Made by a program: the position numbers and the translations under genes. Under the pieces are notes generated by a model that saw nothing but the letters and a program-made list of their open reading frames with translations, did no database searches and had not been told where the DNA came from. Shown here one piece after another: positions 4,995 to 5,122 of a stretch of DNA of 5,122 bases. Source of the stretch: Candidatus Bathyarchaeota archaeon. Lineage in GTDB: Archaea > Thermoproteota > Bathyarchaeia > Bathyarchaeales > UBA233. Position 1 is the first letter of the stretch, and every line of letters starts with the position of its first letter. Location of the stretch: contig JARYMR010000103.1 in the NCBI GenBank assembly GCA_029907045.1, positions 1 through 5,122 on the forward strand, read 5' to 3'.

Positions 4995-5122
4995 TTGCTT
5001 GAGATTAGACCTTTCAGAGAAGGATTTGACGAAGAGCTTTTCGTTAGCATCTTCAATGCATGCTTTGGAGATTACGATGACATTAGAGCTATGACAATTG
5101 AAGAAATGAAGAAAGTGGAAGA
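4995..5122 (+). CDS. GNAT-like N-acetyltransferase, N-terminal fragment (partial)
   Basis: Frame 3 is open from 4971 to the window edge; the gene continues outside. From the TTG at 4995 it encodes LLEIRPFREGFDEELFVSIF and then NACFGDYDDIRAMTIEEMKKVE. The opening (I-R-P-F-R-E-G-x-D-E-E, then a helix and DYDDIRAMTIEEM) is the characteristic first strand and helix of GNAT acetyltransferases, where IRPxxxxDxxxLxxLxNxxF is typical. The acetyl-CoA loop lies outside the window, so activity and substrate cannot be judged. The start rests on a GGAG eight bases upstream. A competing frame-1 ORF begins with ATG at 4963 and ends at 5094; it lacks family resemblance and would be an overlap or leader. The gene is divergent from the DUF3795-thiL-amrS cluster. 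Confidence 0.65.
   Translation, partial: MLEIRPFREGFDEELFVSIFNACFGDYDDIRAMTIEEMKKVE

Overview
The window looks archaeal. It encodes a Dph6-type diphthine--ammonia ligase (diphthamide on elongation factor 2 is an archaeal and eukaryotic modification). AT-rich TATA-like boxes sit upstream of several genes, Shine-Dalgarno sites are sparse, and GTG or TTG starts appear likely. The mix of an archaeal-type Dph6, ThiL, a radical SAM enzyme of the AmmeMemoRadiSam system and a small cysteine-rich protein would suit an uncultured anaerobic archaeon such as a Bathyarchaeia-type lineage. That placement is inference only. No RNA gene, CRISPR array, insertion sequence or phage gene was found.

Layout, left to right. 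(1) 2-328, plus: the 3' end of an unidentified surface protein with a C-terminal membrane anchor. (2) 329-396: a convergent intergenic stretch with T-tracts and a perfect 23-bp AT palindrome. (3) 397-1083, minus: Dph6-type ATP pyrophosphatase. (4) 1084-1363: an AT-rich divergent spacer with TATA-like boxes, whose right half should hold the start of the next gene but is interrupted by a frame break. (5) 1364-2518, plus: a major facilitator superfamily transporter whose first membrane helix is split by that break. (6) 2519-4899, minus: a three-gene cluster transcribed as DUF3795-like protein, thiL, amrS, ending immediately next to the transporter stop codon. (7) 4900-4994: a divergent promoter region. 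(8) 4995-5122, plus: the 5' end of a GNAT-like acetyltransferase gene with a TTG start, cut by the window edge.

Functionally this is mostly housekeeping and cofactor metabolism. ThiL makes thiamine diphosphate. AmrS is the radical SAM member of the still uncharacterised AMMECR1/Memo/radical SAM set. The DUF3795-like protein is a probable metal-binding small protein, apparently translationally coupled to thiL. Dph6 acts on elongation factor 2, and the transporter substrate is unknown. The points most worth a second look are the broken transporter N-terminus, the thiL-amrS-DUF3795 linkage without Memo or AMMECR1 nearby, the intergenic palindrome, and the compact symmetric promoter between the DUF3795-like and GNAT genes.
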